Below, piece after piece: positions 35,592 to 44,386 of a stretch of DNA of 64,000 nt. Origin of the DNA: Saxibacter everestensis (lineage in GTDB: Bacteria; Actinomycetota; Actinomycetes; Actinomycetales; Brevibacteriaceae); the NCBI RefSeq assembly GCF_025787225.1, contig NZ_CP090958.1:1579856-1643855 (forward strand), in the 5' to 3' direction. The notes beneath the pieces were generated by a model. It was not told the DNA's origin. It did no database searches and worked only from the letters and a program-made list of their open reading frames with translations. The first letter of the stretch is position 1. Each line of letters starts with the position of its first letter. The position numbers and the translations under genes are program-made.

Positions 35592-36269
35592 ATGGCTACC
35601 CTGCTCCTTGTCCGCCACGGCGAAACCACGGCGAATGCCTCTGGCCTGTTGGCCGGCCGTTCCCCCGGCGTTCGGCTGAATGATCGAGGCGAGGAACAGG
35701 CACGGCTGCTGGGACGACGTCTGGCCGCTGTGCCGGTGACGAGGGCTGTGCTCAGTCCGATGGAACGCTGCGCCCAGACCTACCAGGTAATCAGGACGGC
35801 AGCAGGCTGGGACCTGGACGCCGAAACCGATGAGCGGCTTAACGAGGTGGACTTTGGCGCCTGGCAAGGGCGCCGATTGCGGGATCTGGCCAAGGACCCG
35901 GACTGGGCGCTCGTGCAGAACCAGCCCTCGGCCGTCATATTCCCCGGCGGAGAAAGCCTGCGTGACGTTTCCGCGCGCGCTGTCGCGGCAGTACGGGAAC
36001 AGGATGCGGCGGTCGCAGCAGCCCACGGCGACGACGCCCTCTGGTTGGCGATCGCACACGGCGACGTGATCAAGACAATACTTGCCGACGCTCTCGGCAT
36101 GCACCTGGACCAGTTCCAGCGGATCGTCGTCGCACCCTGCTCACTCTCGGTGATCAATTACTCAGCACAGCGACCCCACGTGCTCCGGATGGGGGAAACG
36201 CTTGAGGCGGCTTCGCTGCAGCCGAAACAGGCGGCGAGGAGCGGGGGCGCCATCGGTGGGGGCGTCTAG
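35592..36269 (+). CDS. Histidine phosphatase (MSMEG_4193-type phosphomutase)
   Basis: This 225-residue member of the histidine-phosphatase superfamily has the RHG motif LLVRHGETTANASG (5-18) with phospho-accepting His9, SPMERCAQTYQ, the second glutamate in NEVDFGAWQG and the later His in AIAHGDVIK. It is the family member fixed beside DUF3090 and mshC in Actinobacteria, suggesting a shared but unknown role, perhaps thiol or inositol metabolism (inference). ATG 35592 follows TAGGCT by 7 nt. The open frame extends much further upstream over DUF3090, which is not coding. Confidence 0.9.
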   Translation: MATLLLVRHGETTANASGLLAGRSPGVRLNDRGEEQARLLGRRLAAVPVTRAVLSPMERCAQTYQVIRTAAGWDLDAETDERLNEVDFGAWQGRRLRDLAKDPDWALVQNQPSAVIFPGGESLRDVSARAVAAVREQDAAVAAAHGDDALWLAIAHGDVIKTILADALGMHLDQFQRIVVAPCSLSVINYSAQRPHVLRMGETLEAASLQPKQAARSGGAIGGGV

Positions 36270-36277
36270 TAAGGAGG

Positions 36278-37126
36278 TCAGGGGGTGACAGGTGCTCCGC
36301 TGGTAGCTGCCAGGGCGCCGGTGCCAACCAGGACCAGGACGATAACGCCGACAATGATCCGGTAGTACACGAAAATCCGGTAGCTGTTGTGCGAGATGAA
36401 CTTCAGGAAGGCGACGATCACGACATAGCCCACGACGAAAGCGATCACGGTGGCCAGCGCGGTGGGCCCCCAGCCGAGTACTGGTTGCTCGCCGAGACTC
36501 TTGTACAGCCCGTAGAAGCCCGAACCCATCACCGCCGGAATGGCCAGCAGGAATGAGTACCGTGCGGATGCCTCCCGGGTGTAGCCCATCAGCAGGCCCG
36601 CGGTAATCGTTCCGCCGGACCGGGAAACGCCGGGAATCAATGCCAGCGCCTGGGCGAACCCAAAGAGAATGCCGTGCTTCCAGGTCAGTTGTTCCAGCGG
36701 GCGCGCATTCTTCGCGGTTGCATCCGCGAAGGCGAGGATCAGACCGAAGACGATCAGCATGGCCCCCGTGATCCATAGCGAGCGAAGCACCGAATCGATC
36801 GCGTCCTGGAACAGCAGCCCAAGAATCACTATCGGCAGCGAACCGACAATGATCATCCAGCCCATCCGGGCGTCAGGATCTCGCTTGTCCACCTTGCCGA
36901 CGAGGGCGAGGCACCACGCCTTGATGATCCTGACGATGTCTTTCCAGAAGTAGACCAGGACGGCGGTCTCGGTACCGATCTGGATGATCGCAGTGAAGAA
37001 TGCGCCGGGGTCCTGTCCTGGCAGCATGAATTCGCCAATGATCCGGATGTGCGCGCTCGATGATATCGGCAGGAATTCGGTAAGCCCCTGGATAACGCCC
37101 AGAACGGCGGCAATCAGCCACTCCAT
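36278..37126 (-). CDS. uppP: Undecaprenyl-diphosphatase UppP (BacA)
   Basis: UppP recycles undecaprenyl pyrophosphate to the monophosphate carrier for peptidoglycan synthesis and confers bacitracin tolerance. The 282-residue membrane protein has the catalytic [11 protein letters not shown] (16-26, Glu17) and PGVSRSGGT motifs between eight helices. Its ATG overlaps the stop of the LLM-oxidoreductase gene (TGATG at 37128-37124), so the two are coupled. It ends 9 bp from the convergent phosphatase gene. Confidence 0.96.
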   Translation of the reverse strand: MEWLIAAVLGVIQGLTEFLPISSSAHIRIIGEFMLPGQDPGAFFTAIIQIGTETAVLVYFWKDIVRIIKAWCLALVGKVDKRDPDARMGWMIIVGSLPIVILGLLFQDAIDSVLRSLWITGAMLIVFGLILAFADATAKNARPLEQLTWKHGILFGFAQALALIPGVSRSGGTITAGLLMGYTREASARYSFLLAIPAVMGSGFYGLYKSLGEQPVLGWGPTALATVIAFVVGYVVIVAFLKFISHNSYRIFVYYRIIVGVIVLVLVGTGALAATSGAPVTP

Positions 37127-38163
37127 CAGGCAACTCCGGCATGGTCGAGAAGTTCGGCGAGGTGTCGCAAGTCGTTGAGCTTGCCTTCCTGGGTCGGGTT
37201 GAAGAGGGAGACCGCGAGAGTGGTCACCCCTGACTGGGCGTATGCCTGCAGCCTGTCGATGACGCGCTCGTCGCCGCCGACCAGGCTGGTCTGTCGAATG
37301 AGGTCCTCCGGTACGGCAGCTGCGGCCTCCCGGTGTTGTTTGGCCAGATACAGATTCTGGACCGTGTCCGCCTCTTGGGCAAAACCGAGACGGTGGGCCA
37401 GCGCGTTATAGAAGTTGTTTTCACGGCTGCCCATTCCGCCGACATAGAGCGCGGTATACCCGCGGACCAGGTCGGCACAGCGTGACGTGTCCGGGCCCAG
37501 TGCCACGGGCACGGTTGGCACCACGTCGAAGCCGTCGAGGCTGCCACCCGGACGGCCGGATCGTAGCGGACCGAGTGAAAGCTCCGCCTGTTCCGGCGAG
37601 AAGAACACGCCGAGCCAGCCATCGGCGATCTCACCGGCAAGCTCAAGGTTCTTCGGGCCGACTGCGGCGAGGTAGATCGGCGGAATATCGCGGACTTTCG
37701 CGGCGCTGCGCAGGGCCTTTGCCTCTGGTGTCGGCAGCGGCAGCTGGAAATGTCTGCCGTCAAACTGGACCGGTTGCCCGCTGAGCGCCAGCGTGAGTAT
37801 CTTCACGTACTCACGGGTGCGCCCGAGGGGCGCTTTGAACGGCACCCCGTGCCATCCCTCGGAGACCTGGGGACCGGACACGCCAACGCCCAGCCGGAAG
37901 CGGCCATTGCTGAGCGCGTTGAGGCCGGCTGCCGTCATGGCAGTCATCGCCGGCGTCCGGCCCGGGATCTGCAGGATGGCCGAGCCGAGATCGATTGCGC
38001 TGGTCTGCCCGGCTAGCCAGGCGAGCACTGTCGCGGCGTCGTAGCCGTATGCCTCTGCCGCCCAGACGGACGAGTAGCCGAGTCGTTCGGCTTCGTGGGT
38101 GAGTTCCAGGGTTCCAGCTGGATCGGATGCGCCGGAAATTCCAAGCATAAGGCCAAGTTTCAC
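37126..38163 (-). CDS. LLM-class F420-dependent oxidoreductase
   Basis: This 345-residue luciferase-like (alpha/beta)8 barrel starts MKLGLMLGI and shows [18 protein letters not shown] and [20 protein letters not shown], as in F420-dependent reductases and dehydrogenases. The substrate is unknown; the orthologue lies beside uppP in mycobacteria. The GTG start at 38163 follows TAGGGT by 7 nt (leaderless). A perfect 8-bp inverted repeat (38151-38169) spans the start codon and could control initiation. Confidence 0.9.
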   Translation of the reverse strand: MKLGLMLGISGASDPAGTLELTHEAERLGYSSVWAAEAYGYDAATVLAWLAGQTSAIDLGSAILQIPGRTPAMTAMTAAGLNALSNGRFRLGVGVSGPQVSEGWHGVPFKAPLGRTREYVKILTLALSGQPVQFDGRHFQLPLPTPEAKALRSAAKVRDIPPIYLAAVGPKNLELAGEIADGWLGVFFSPEQAELSLGPLRSGRPGGSLDGFDVVPTVPVALGPDTSRCADLVRGYTALYVGGMGSRENNFYNALAHRLGFAQEADTVQNLYLAKQHREAAAAVPEDLIRQTSLVGGDERVIDRLQAYAQSGVTTLAVSLFNPTQEGKLNDLRHLAELLDHAGVA

Positions 38164-38169
38164 TTGGCC
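38151..38169. promoter_or_regulatory. Inverted repeat over the LLM-oxidoreductase start codon
   Basis: GGCCAAGT (38151-38158) and ACTTGGCC (38162-38169) are perfect complements around a 3-nt centre. The GTG start (38163-38161) lies in the middle. With a leaderless transcript beginning at the start codon, only half the repeat would be in the mRNA, so a DNA operator is more likely than an RNA hairpin. Confidence 0.5.
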
Positions 38170-38231
38170 AACCCTAGACGATGGGCGCGTACATGCAGCT
38201 GTGACGCGCTGGTGCCGGTACGCTCAACTGC

Positions 38232-39155
38232 ATGTACGTGAACTATGCGGGCCGCAGCGGGCTACGGGTGTCAACGCTTGGCCTTGGCACAATGACCTGG
38301 GGCCGCGGAGTGCCTGCGGATGCCGCCGCGGAGCTGGTACGGACCTTTGTCGATGCGGGCGGAAACCTGATTGACACGTCCTTCGCTTACGGCGTGGCAC
38401 AACAAATGGTCGGCGACATCATCTCGTCGAAGGTCGACCGGGACGATCTGGTGCTCGTTTCGAAGGCGGGCATCTCCCCTGGAGTCAATGACGTTTCGGT
38501 TGACTGCTCACGTCGCGGGCTTATGGCGCAGCTTGACCAGACGTTGCAGACGCTCGGAACCGATCACCTCGACCTGTGGTTGGTCGAGGCCTGGGATTCA
38601 AACGTGCCGCTGGAAGAAACCCTCTCGGTGCTGGCGGCCGCCCAACGAAGTGGCCGGACCCGCTATGTCGGGGTGGCGAACTATTCCGGCTGGCAGTCGG
38701 CGCTGGCTGTGTCTGCCAGCGAGGTGCCGCTCGTCGCCGCCGAGGTCGAGTATTCGCTTCTGCAACGAACAGCCGATGCCGAACTTCTACCTGCCGCCGA
38801 GCACCTCGGCATCGGAGTGCTCGCGTCGTCGGCGCTGGGGCGCGGAGTGCTTACCGGCAAATACCGACATGCAATTCCCCGGGATTCACGTGCGGCGAGC
38901 TCCGACTGGTCGGCATTTGTCGGCGACTACCTCAATGAACGCGATGGGCAGATTGTCGAGGCGGTCACTGCCGCTGCCAGCGGACTGAACTTCTCGCCAC
39001 TCGCCGTTGCGCTGAGCTGGCTCGCCAGCCACAGTTCGATTACCTCGGCGATAGTCGGCCCGCGCACTGTGGCGCAGCTGAATGAGATTCTCGACGGCAT
39101 AGATGCTGACGTGCCGGACGAAATTCTGGCCGCGCTCGACGAGGTGTCGCAGTAG
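38232..39155 (+). CDS. Aldo/keto reductase
   Basis: This 307-residue NADPH-dependent (alpha/beta)8 reductase shows LGLGTMTWGRG (17-27), NLIDTSFAYG with the catalytic Asp/Tyr pair, LDLWLVEAWD in place of the more usual Leu-x-His pattern, and a C-terminal cofactor-binding region AIVGPRTVAQLNEIL. The loss of the usual active-site His at DLWLVE is notable. ATG 38232 follows TACGCT by 7 nt. It diverges from the LLM gene with about 70 bp between the two starts. Its stop codon lies in a 16-bp tandem repeat. Confidence 0.9.
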   Translation: MYVNYAGRSGLRVSTLGLGTMTWGRGVPADAAAELVRTFVDAGGNLIDTSFAYGVAQQMVGDIISSKVDRDDLVLVSKAGISPGVNDVSVDCSRRGLMAQLDQTLQTLGTDHLDLWLVEAWDSNVPLEETLSVLAAAQRSGRTRYVGVANYSGWQSALAVSASEVPLVAAEVEYSLLQRTADAELLPAAEHLGIGVLASSALGRGVLTGKYRHAIPRDSRAASSDWSAFVGDYLNERDGQIVEAVTAAASGLNFSPLAVALSWLASHSSITSAIVGPRTVAQLNEILDGIDADVPDEILAALDEVSQ

Positions 39156-39191
39156 CACGGTGTTGCAGTAGCACGGTGTCGCGGTAGCGGG
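39144..39191. repeat. 16-bp tandem repeat over the aldo/keto reductase stop
   Basis: Three units: GTGTCGCAGTAGCACG (39144-39159), GTGTTGCAGTAGCACG (39160-39175) and a decayed GTGTCGCGGTAGCGGG (39176-39191). Each carries TAG in the same place, the first being the gene's stop codon. Confidence 0.8.
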
Positions 39192-39205
39192 GCCAAACGC
39201 AGTGC

Positions 39206-39517
39206 TCAGGGGTTGGTGTCGATCGTGATGCCGTGATCGTCTTCCTCTTCGCCGTACAGGTCCAGGTCGTCCTCGTCGACGTCATCCACATCGTCGTCTT
39301 CGCGGGCATCCTCGACATCGTCGTACAGCTCGAACGGCGTGACCTCGTCGTATGCGGCGTACAACGCCGCTTCGTAAGCCTCATACGTATCGGCCACCGC
39401 AATATAGGCGGCTTCGACTCGGGGATCCTGATCACCACGGCGTTCGGCCGACGCCGCAAGATGTTCCTGCAGCGCGGCTACCAGGTTTTCAAGTGCAGCC
39501 CGAGGATCGCTAGTCAT
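39206..39517 (-). CDS. Acidic small protein (often named primosomal protein)
   Basis: This 103-residue protein has an N-terminal helical half (TSDPRAALENLVAALQEHLA; YIAVADTYEAYEAALYAAYDE) and a highly acidic C-terminus (VDDVDEDDLDLYGEEEDDH). Similar actinobacterial proteins are labelled primosomal protein, without functional proof that I know of. ATG 39517 is chosen over one 10 codons upstream because TATTTT ends 6 nt before it. It diverges from the DUF5703 gene. Confidence 0.8.
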   Translation of the reverse strand: MTSDPRAALENLVAALQEHLAASAERRGDQDPRVEAAYIAVADTYEAYEAALYAAYDEVTPFELYDDVEDAREDDDVDDVDEDDLDLYGEEEDDHGITIDTNP

Positions 39518-39674
39518 AGCCCCAAAATAGCCTGTTCTTGGAAACATTGGGTAACTTTTTTCGTTCCTCTTTAGTGAAGTCGAGAATTTCGCTCGACCAC
39601 GCCGGACGACGTAGCGTTATAGTCGCCGACGGGAGATTTGTTGAGCGTTGCTGATCAAAGCAGAGAGGTAACAG

Positions 39675-39872
39675 ATGAAGCGTCAAGTGGCTCAGTACGA
39701 GTACCGCGTGCTTTCGTTCACCCGCCAGACGACACGTCGTGAGGCACTCGAGCGTCTGACTGAACACGCTGAGTACGGACACTGGGAACTGGCGCGGACT
39801 CGAATCGGGATGGGCGGCGCACGCAAGGTCTGGCTACGCCGGAAGATCATCCGGATGCAGCCCACTCTCTAG
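39675..39872 (+). CDS. DUF5703 family protein
   Basis: This 65-residue basic protein (starts MKRQVAQYEYRVLSFTRQ; ends RRKIIRMQPTL) matches the small actinobacterial DUF5703 family. Function is unknown. AGAGAGG lies 8 nt before the ATG, so unlike many neighbours it has a leader and ribosome-binding site; TATAGT at 39618-39623 may be its -10 box. It sits opposite the acidic-protein gene, an arrangement found in other Micrococcales. Confidence 0.85.
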   Translation: MKRQVAQYEYRVLSFTRQTTRREALERLTEHAEYGHWELARTRIGMGGARKVWLRRKIIRMQPTL

Positions 39873-39938
39873 TAGGCGGCTCGGCCGACCAGCTAGTGCA
39901 CGGTCAGCCGCGCACCGATAAGCCCAGCCGCACCGAAT

Positions 39939-40928
39939 TCAGCCCAGCCGCCGCCGCAGCTCAGCATTGATCGCCGGCACGATCTCGTGCAGGTCACCGA
40001 TAATTGCGTAGTCCGCCTTGGTGACCATCGGCGCGTCGGCATCGGTGTTGATCGCCACGATTGTTTTTGCTCCCTGACAGCCCGCCCAGTGCTGGATCGC
40101 TCCGCTGATGCCACAGGCAATGTACACGTCAGGCGCTATTCTGCTGCCGGTCTGCCCCACCTGTTCGGCATGCGGCCGCCAGCCGAGGCTGGTCACCACC
40201 CGCGATGCCCCGAGCACGCCACCGAGCAGTTCGGTCAGCTCGATCAGATCGTCGAAGCCATCCGCGCTCCCCGCTCCGCGGCCGGCTCCGACCACCACCC
40301 GGGCGCTTGACAGCGCGGACGTGTCGTCCCGCTCCTCCGCCTCCACCCGCACGACCCGGGTAACCAGATCGGCCTCGGTGAGGCTGGGCGAGAACTCGAG
40401 GACATCCGGCGAGGTCGCCGAGTCCGCGGGTTTCGGGTCGACGGCGTGCCCGGCAACAGTCATAACGTTGACGTCGCCGTCGAGGCGCATCTCCTCGAAA
40501 ACCGCACCGCCCATCACCTGCCGCGACACCACGAGAGGTTCGGCTTGCTCCACCCGGACCACGTTGGCGGCCATCGCGGTGCCCAACCTGGCGGCGACGT
40601 GGGCCATGATCTCGCTGCCGCGCGGCGTGCCCGCGGCGAGCACGAGGTCTGCTGTCGCGGCTTCCGCCGAGGTAACAACGGATGCCGCCCACGCGGCGGC
40701 CGAGTACTGGTCGAGCTGGTCGTCGGTGGCGTGCCTGACGGTGAGAACCGCCTGCTCGCCGAGCTGGGCCAGCAGATTATGCCGGAGACCGGCCTCAAGT
40801 GGCCCCACCACAACGGCCTCCACCCCTGGGCGGTCTCCCAGGTCGGCCAGGTTGCGAGCGAAGGTCAGCGTCTCCAGGGAGGTCACCGTCGCACCGGAGT
40901 CATCGGTTTCGATCAGGACCAGAATCAC
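39939..40928 (-). CDS. etfA: Electron transfer flavoprotein alpha subunit EtfA
   Basis: EtfA holds FAD and, with EtfB, passes electrons from a flavoprotein dehydrogenase to the quinone pool through ETF:quinone oxidoreductase. The 329-residue protein has an N-terminal nucleotide-binding-like domain and the FAD domain with VGAGRGAGSADG, VVTSLGWRPHAEQVGQTG and YIACGISGAIQHWAGCQGAK split over the conserved blocks. ATG 40928 overlaps the etfB stop by 4 nt, and etfB overlaps the FAD/GcvT gene, so the ETF pair is dedicated to that enzyme. Confidence 0.94.
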   Translation of the reverse strand: MILVLIETDDSGATVTSLETLTFARNLADLGDRPGVEAVVVGPLEAGLRHNLLAQLGEQAVLTVRHATDDQLDQYSAAAWAASVVTSAEAATADLVLAAGTPRGSEIMAHVAARLGTAMAANVVRVEQAEPLVVSRQVMGGAVFEEMRLDGDVNVMTVAGHAVDPKPADSATSPDVLEFSPSLTEADLVTRVVRVEAEERDDTSALSSARVVVGAGRGAGSADGFDDLIELTELLGGVLGASRVVTSLGWRPHAEQVGQTGSRIAPDVYIACGISGAIQHWAGCQGAKTIVAINTDADAPMVTKADYAIIGDLHEIVPAINAELRRRLG

Positions 40929-41698
40929 TTCGACACCACCCCCAGCTCGCTCAGCACGTCGACCAGGGCCGGCGCCGCCGTGGCATCCTCGCCGAGAACT
41001 TTCACCGTGCCTGGGTGCGCCGGCGGCAACGTAAGCCGGACGCGTCCGCTGCCTCGCGGCGACACGGCAGGGGGCAGCGTCTCGATCTCGGTCCGTTTGG
41101 CCCTCATCCGACCGGGAATCGAGGGATATCGTGGCTCCACGCCGCCCTCCTGGATCGCGATCACGGCCGGCATAGGCAGCTCGTAGACCTCGGTGCCGTC
41201 CGGGCCGGTGCCCCGGGCGGTGACCGTGTCGCCATCGATGCCCACCGTTACGATTCCGGTCAGCACCGGAAGGTTGAGTTGGTAAGCCAGCCGGACTGCG
41301 ACCTGGAAGTCACCGGTGTCCGCGGCGTCAGTCCCGAGCAGGATCAGGTCAAAGCCCGCGCCAGACTCCTTGCGATCCCGCACCACAGCGGCGATTGCCT
41401 GGGCCACATCGGCCGGACCAAAACTATCCGGCTCGGCCTCGAGCAGAATCGCGGCGCCGCAGCCCAGGGCGACCGCGTGGCGCAGCTGCTCCTGTGCATC
41501 TCCAGCGCCAAGGCTCAGGGCTGTCGCCATTCCGTCGCTCGATGCTGCCAGTTCCGCCGCAATTGCGATTGCGCATTCCTCGTGCGCGCTGAGGGTGTGG
41601 CCGAGATGGCGGGCATCGATCGTCATGCCATCTTCGCTGAGCTGTACGTCGCCCGACGTGTCCGGCACGCGTTTGATGCAGACCAGGATGTTCGTCAT
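40925..41698 (-). CDS. etfB: Electron transfer flavoprotein beta subunit EtfB
   Basis: This 257-residue partner of EtfA binds AMP and contacts the donor dehydrogenase. It begins MTNILVCIKRVPDTSGDVQL and shows SAHEECAIAIA, DLILLGTDAADTGDFQVA and VTARGTGPDGTEVYE, in the order typical for ETF beta. It is coupled by ATGA overlaps on both sides (41695-41698 with the FAD enzyme; 40925-40928 with etfA). It is not next to beta-oxidation genes, which supports the role with the amine-type dehydrogenase. Confidence 0.94.
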   Translation of the reverse strand: MTNILVCIKRVPDTSGDVQLSEDGMTIDARHLGHTLSAHEECAIAIAAELAASSDGMATALSLGAGDAQEQLRHAVALGCGAAILLEAEPDSFGPADVAQAIAAVVRDRKESGAGFDLILLGTDAADTGDFQVAVRLAYQLNLPVLTGIVTVGIDGDTVTARGTGPDGTEVYELPMPAVIAIQEGGVEPRYPSIPGRMRAKRTEIETLPPAVSPRGSGRVRLTLPPAHPGTVKVLGEDATAAPALVDVLSELGVVSK

Positions 41699-44211
41699 CG
41701 CCTGATCCGCTCATTGTCCGGATCGAATAGCGGTGTCGCATCATTGGCGGCGACTGTCACCGGGAACCGCTCCTGCATGTACAGCACGCTGAGCCGGTTT
41801 CCCACCACTGCCTGGTCCGGCGGCAGGTACGCCATCAGGACATGCTTGCCGAGCGAGGGCGCCGATCCGACGGAGGTGGCGTAGGCCCGATGGCCGTGCC
41901 CGTCGATGAGCGGAGCCCCGTCGACGGAGAGAATTGGTTCGCCGCCCAGCATGTACCTCCTGGTGCCGTCTGCCGAGGTGTGGTCATCAACTGTGAGCGA
42001 GCAGAGCACCGAACGTGGCTCCTCCTCACGCTGGGCAAGATAGGCCTCCCGCCCGATGAAGTCATCCGTCTTGACCTTGGGGCGCATCATCCCGGCCTCA
42101 ACGAGGGTTCGTTCGGTGTCCAGCTCGGCGCCGTGCGCCCGGTAGCCCTTCTCCAGCCGGCCCGTCGTACCGTAGACCCCGTTGCCGACCGGTATCAGTC
42201 CGTCGGAAGCACCCGCCTCGCCCAATAGCTGCCACAGCCGGGCACCCTGTTCCATTGGCACATACAGCTCCCAGCCGAGTTCCCCGACGTAGGAGATCCG
42301 TGACGCCAGGACCGACAATGCGCCGGCTTCGATCGCCTGGCAGCTGCCGAACCTGAAAGCGCCGTGGCTGATGTCGTGGTCGGTCAGCCTGGCCAGAATG
42401 TCCCGGGCACGCGGCCCCCACAGGCCGATCGTGGTCAGCGCGGAGGTCTGATCCACCACCACTGCGCTGCCATCGGCCGGCATCCGGTCGCGGAACCACT
42501 TCCGGTCGATATTTCCAGTGCCGCTGCCGGTGACAACCCGGAAATGGTCGTCGGCCAGTCGCATGATCGTCAGGTCGGATCGGATACCGCCCCGTTCGTC
42601 GAGCACCGGCGTGTAGACCACCCGACCGGGTTCGACGTCCATCTGTCCGACCACGATCCGTTGCACTGCCGGCAACGAGCCCGTACCGACGATATCGAAA
42701 ATGGCGAACGCCGACAGGTCCACCATGCCGGCCCGTTCCCGCATAGCGAGATGCTCGGCGTTGATGATCGGCGACCACCATCTGGAATCCCATTCGGCTT
42801 CGCGAGACATCACAGCGTCCGGATAATCGCCGAGCAACGACGCATTGCACTCGTACCACTGCGGCCGTTCCCAGCCGGCGGCCTCGAAGAACTCGGCACC
42901 GGATGCGCGCTGCTCCGCGTGCATCGGGGCGAGGCGCACATTGCGGTTGCTCTGCCACTGCTCGGAGGGATGCACTATGCCGTACGTCTTATTGAATCCT
43001 TCGCCGGCGCGCGCCTTGACGTGCGCGTCCGTCCGCTGGTGCGGATAGAACCGCGCAATGTCCGACAGATGCGCGTCGAACTCGCAGGTGCCGTCCGTCA
43101 TCCACTCGGCGAGCAGCCGGCCGACTCCGGCCCCCTCCTTGATCCAGACCGCAGCTGCGGACCAGAGGCCGGCGACCTCGGGACTTTCGCCGAGGATAGG
43201 GCTGCCGTCCGGCGTCAGCGACAACAGGCCGTTGATGGCGTAGCGGATCTCCACCTCCGGGTTGCCAAGGACTTCGGGCATCAGCTCAAGTGCCTGCTCG
43301 AGTTGCGGATCGAAGTCGTCCTCGGTGAAGGGCAGTTCGGTCGGCGAGAGCTTTGCCTGGTCGATCGATGGAATGTTCTCGGCGTTGTGCAGGATCGGAC
43401 GGTGCGCGTATGAGCCAACTTCCATATCACCGCCGTGCTGGCGTTCGTAACAGAATGTGTCCATGTCACGGATGATCGGGAACGAGATCTCGCCTGACGT
43501 CCCGGCAAACTGCGGCACCGGGCCGACGCTGATCATCTGATGCACGGCGGGAGTGAGCGGGATCGAGGCCCCCGCCATTTTCGCCAGCTTAGGACTCCAG
43601 ACACCGCACGCCACCACAACCAAGTCGGCCTCGATCGGCCCGGCGGTTGTCTGCACCCTGCGGATGCGGCCACCCGCCACGTCCATGCCGGTGACCTCGA
43701 CAGAGGAAGCGACCGTCAGTGCGCCGAGCCGCAGCGCTTCTTCGCGCATCAGTGTTCCGGCTCGTTGGGAATCGACGACGCCGACGGTCGGCGTCCAGAA
43801 TCCGCCAACCAGGACGGTGGGGTCGAGGAAGGGCACTCGTTCGGCTATCTGCTGTGGGGATACCATTTCGGAGTCGATCCCCCAGGCAGCGGCTGACGAC
43901 ATCCGGCGGTGCAGTTCTTGCATCCGCTCCTCGGTGCGGGCGACCTCGAAACCGCCCGACTCGGTGAACACCCCGAGTTCTTTGTACTGCCTCATGCTGT
44001 CGACGGTCAGGTCGGTTATCTCGCGGGAATGGTCAACTGGAAAAATGAAGTTTGACGCATGGCCGGTTGAGCCGCCAGGATTCGGCAATGGCCCCTTGTC
44101 GATCTGCAGGATGTCGCGCCAGCCAAGCCTGGCGAGGTGGTAAACGAGGGAATTGCCGACGATTCCGGCTCCGATGACGATAACGCGCGCACTTTCGGGC
44201 ACTGCAGCCAC
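41695..44211 (-). CDS. FAD-dependent demethylating dehydrogenase fused to a GcvT domain
   Basis: This 838-residue protein is like dimethylglycine dehydrogenase/oxidase and sarcosine dehydrogenase. The N-terminal half is a DAO-type FAD domain (VIVIGAGIVGNSLVYHLARL, 10-29; GGSTGHASNF, where His51 is the probable covalent flavin attachment). From about 430 on it is a folate-binding GcvT-like domain (YVGELGWELYVPM; GTTGRLEKGYRAHGAEL). It would oxidise an N-methyl group and pass it to THF as methylene-THF, giving electrons to the adjacent EtfBA. The GTG start has AAGG about 9 nt upstream. The substrate is not certain. Confidence 0.88.
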   Translation of the reverse strand: MAAVPESARVIVIGAGIVGNSLVYHLARLGWRDILQIDKGPLPNPGGSTGHASNFIFPVDHSREITDLTVDSMRQYKELGVFTESGGFEVARTEERMQELHRRMSSAAAWGIDSEMVSPQQIAERVPFLDPTVLVGGFWTPTVGVVDSQRAGTLMREEALRLGALTVASSVEVTGMDVAGGRIRRVQTTAGPIEADLVVVACGVWSPKLAKMAGASIPLTPAVHQMISVGPVPQFAGTSGEISFPIIRDMDTFCYERQHGGDMEVGSYAHRPILHNAENIPSIDQAKLSPTELPFTEDDFDPQLEQALELMPEVLGNPEVEIRYAINGLLSLTPDGSPILGESPEVAGLWSAAAVWIKEGAGVGRLLAEWMTDGTCEFDAHLSDIARFYPHQRTDAHVKARAGEGFNKTYGIVHPSEQWQSNRNVRLAPMHAEQRASGAEFFEAAGWERPQWYECNASLLGDYPDAVMSREAEWDSRWWSPIINAEHLAMRERAGMVDLSAFAIFDIVGTGSLPAVQRIVVGQMDVEPGRVVYTPVLDERGGIRSDLTIMRLADDHFRVVTGSGTGNIDRKWFRDRMPADGSAVVVDQTSALTTIGLWGPRARDILARLTDHDISHGAFRFGSCQAIEAGALSVLASRISYVGELGWELYVPMEQGARLWQLLGEAGASDGLIPVGNGVYGTTGRLEKGYRAHGAELDTERTLVEAGMMRPKVKTDDFIGREAYLAQREEEPRSVLCSLTVDDHTSADGTRRYMLGGEPILSVDGAPLIDGHGHRAYATSVGSAPSLGKHVLMAYLPPDQAVVGNRLSVLYMQERFPVTVAANDATPLFDPDNERIRR

Positions 44212-44237
44212 TCTTGACCTTCTTTGCTGTCGGGCCT

Positions 44238-44253
44238 CGACGGCATTGTCGAT
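44238..44253. promoter_or_regulatory. Inverted repeat between divergent FAD-enzyme and iclR genes
   Basis: TCGAC (44238-44242) and GTCGA (44249-44253) flank 6 nt, 27 bp upstream of the FAD-enzyme start. It does not match the TGGAA/TTCCA box at 45221, so a shared IclR site is not evident here. The 175-bp gap holds both promoters. Confidence 0.3.
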
Positions 44254-44386
44254 GGCGTGCCAGCTCTTGCATCTGACGTGTTTCTCGCGGGGCTTGAATC
44301 ACGTCCTTGCATCGTGTCGCCCATGCGAATAGGTGTCAAGAGGTGGCAGGATTTTTGCAGGGCAACGCAATCGAAAGAGGCAAACA

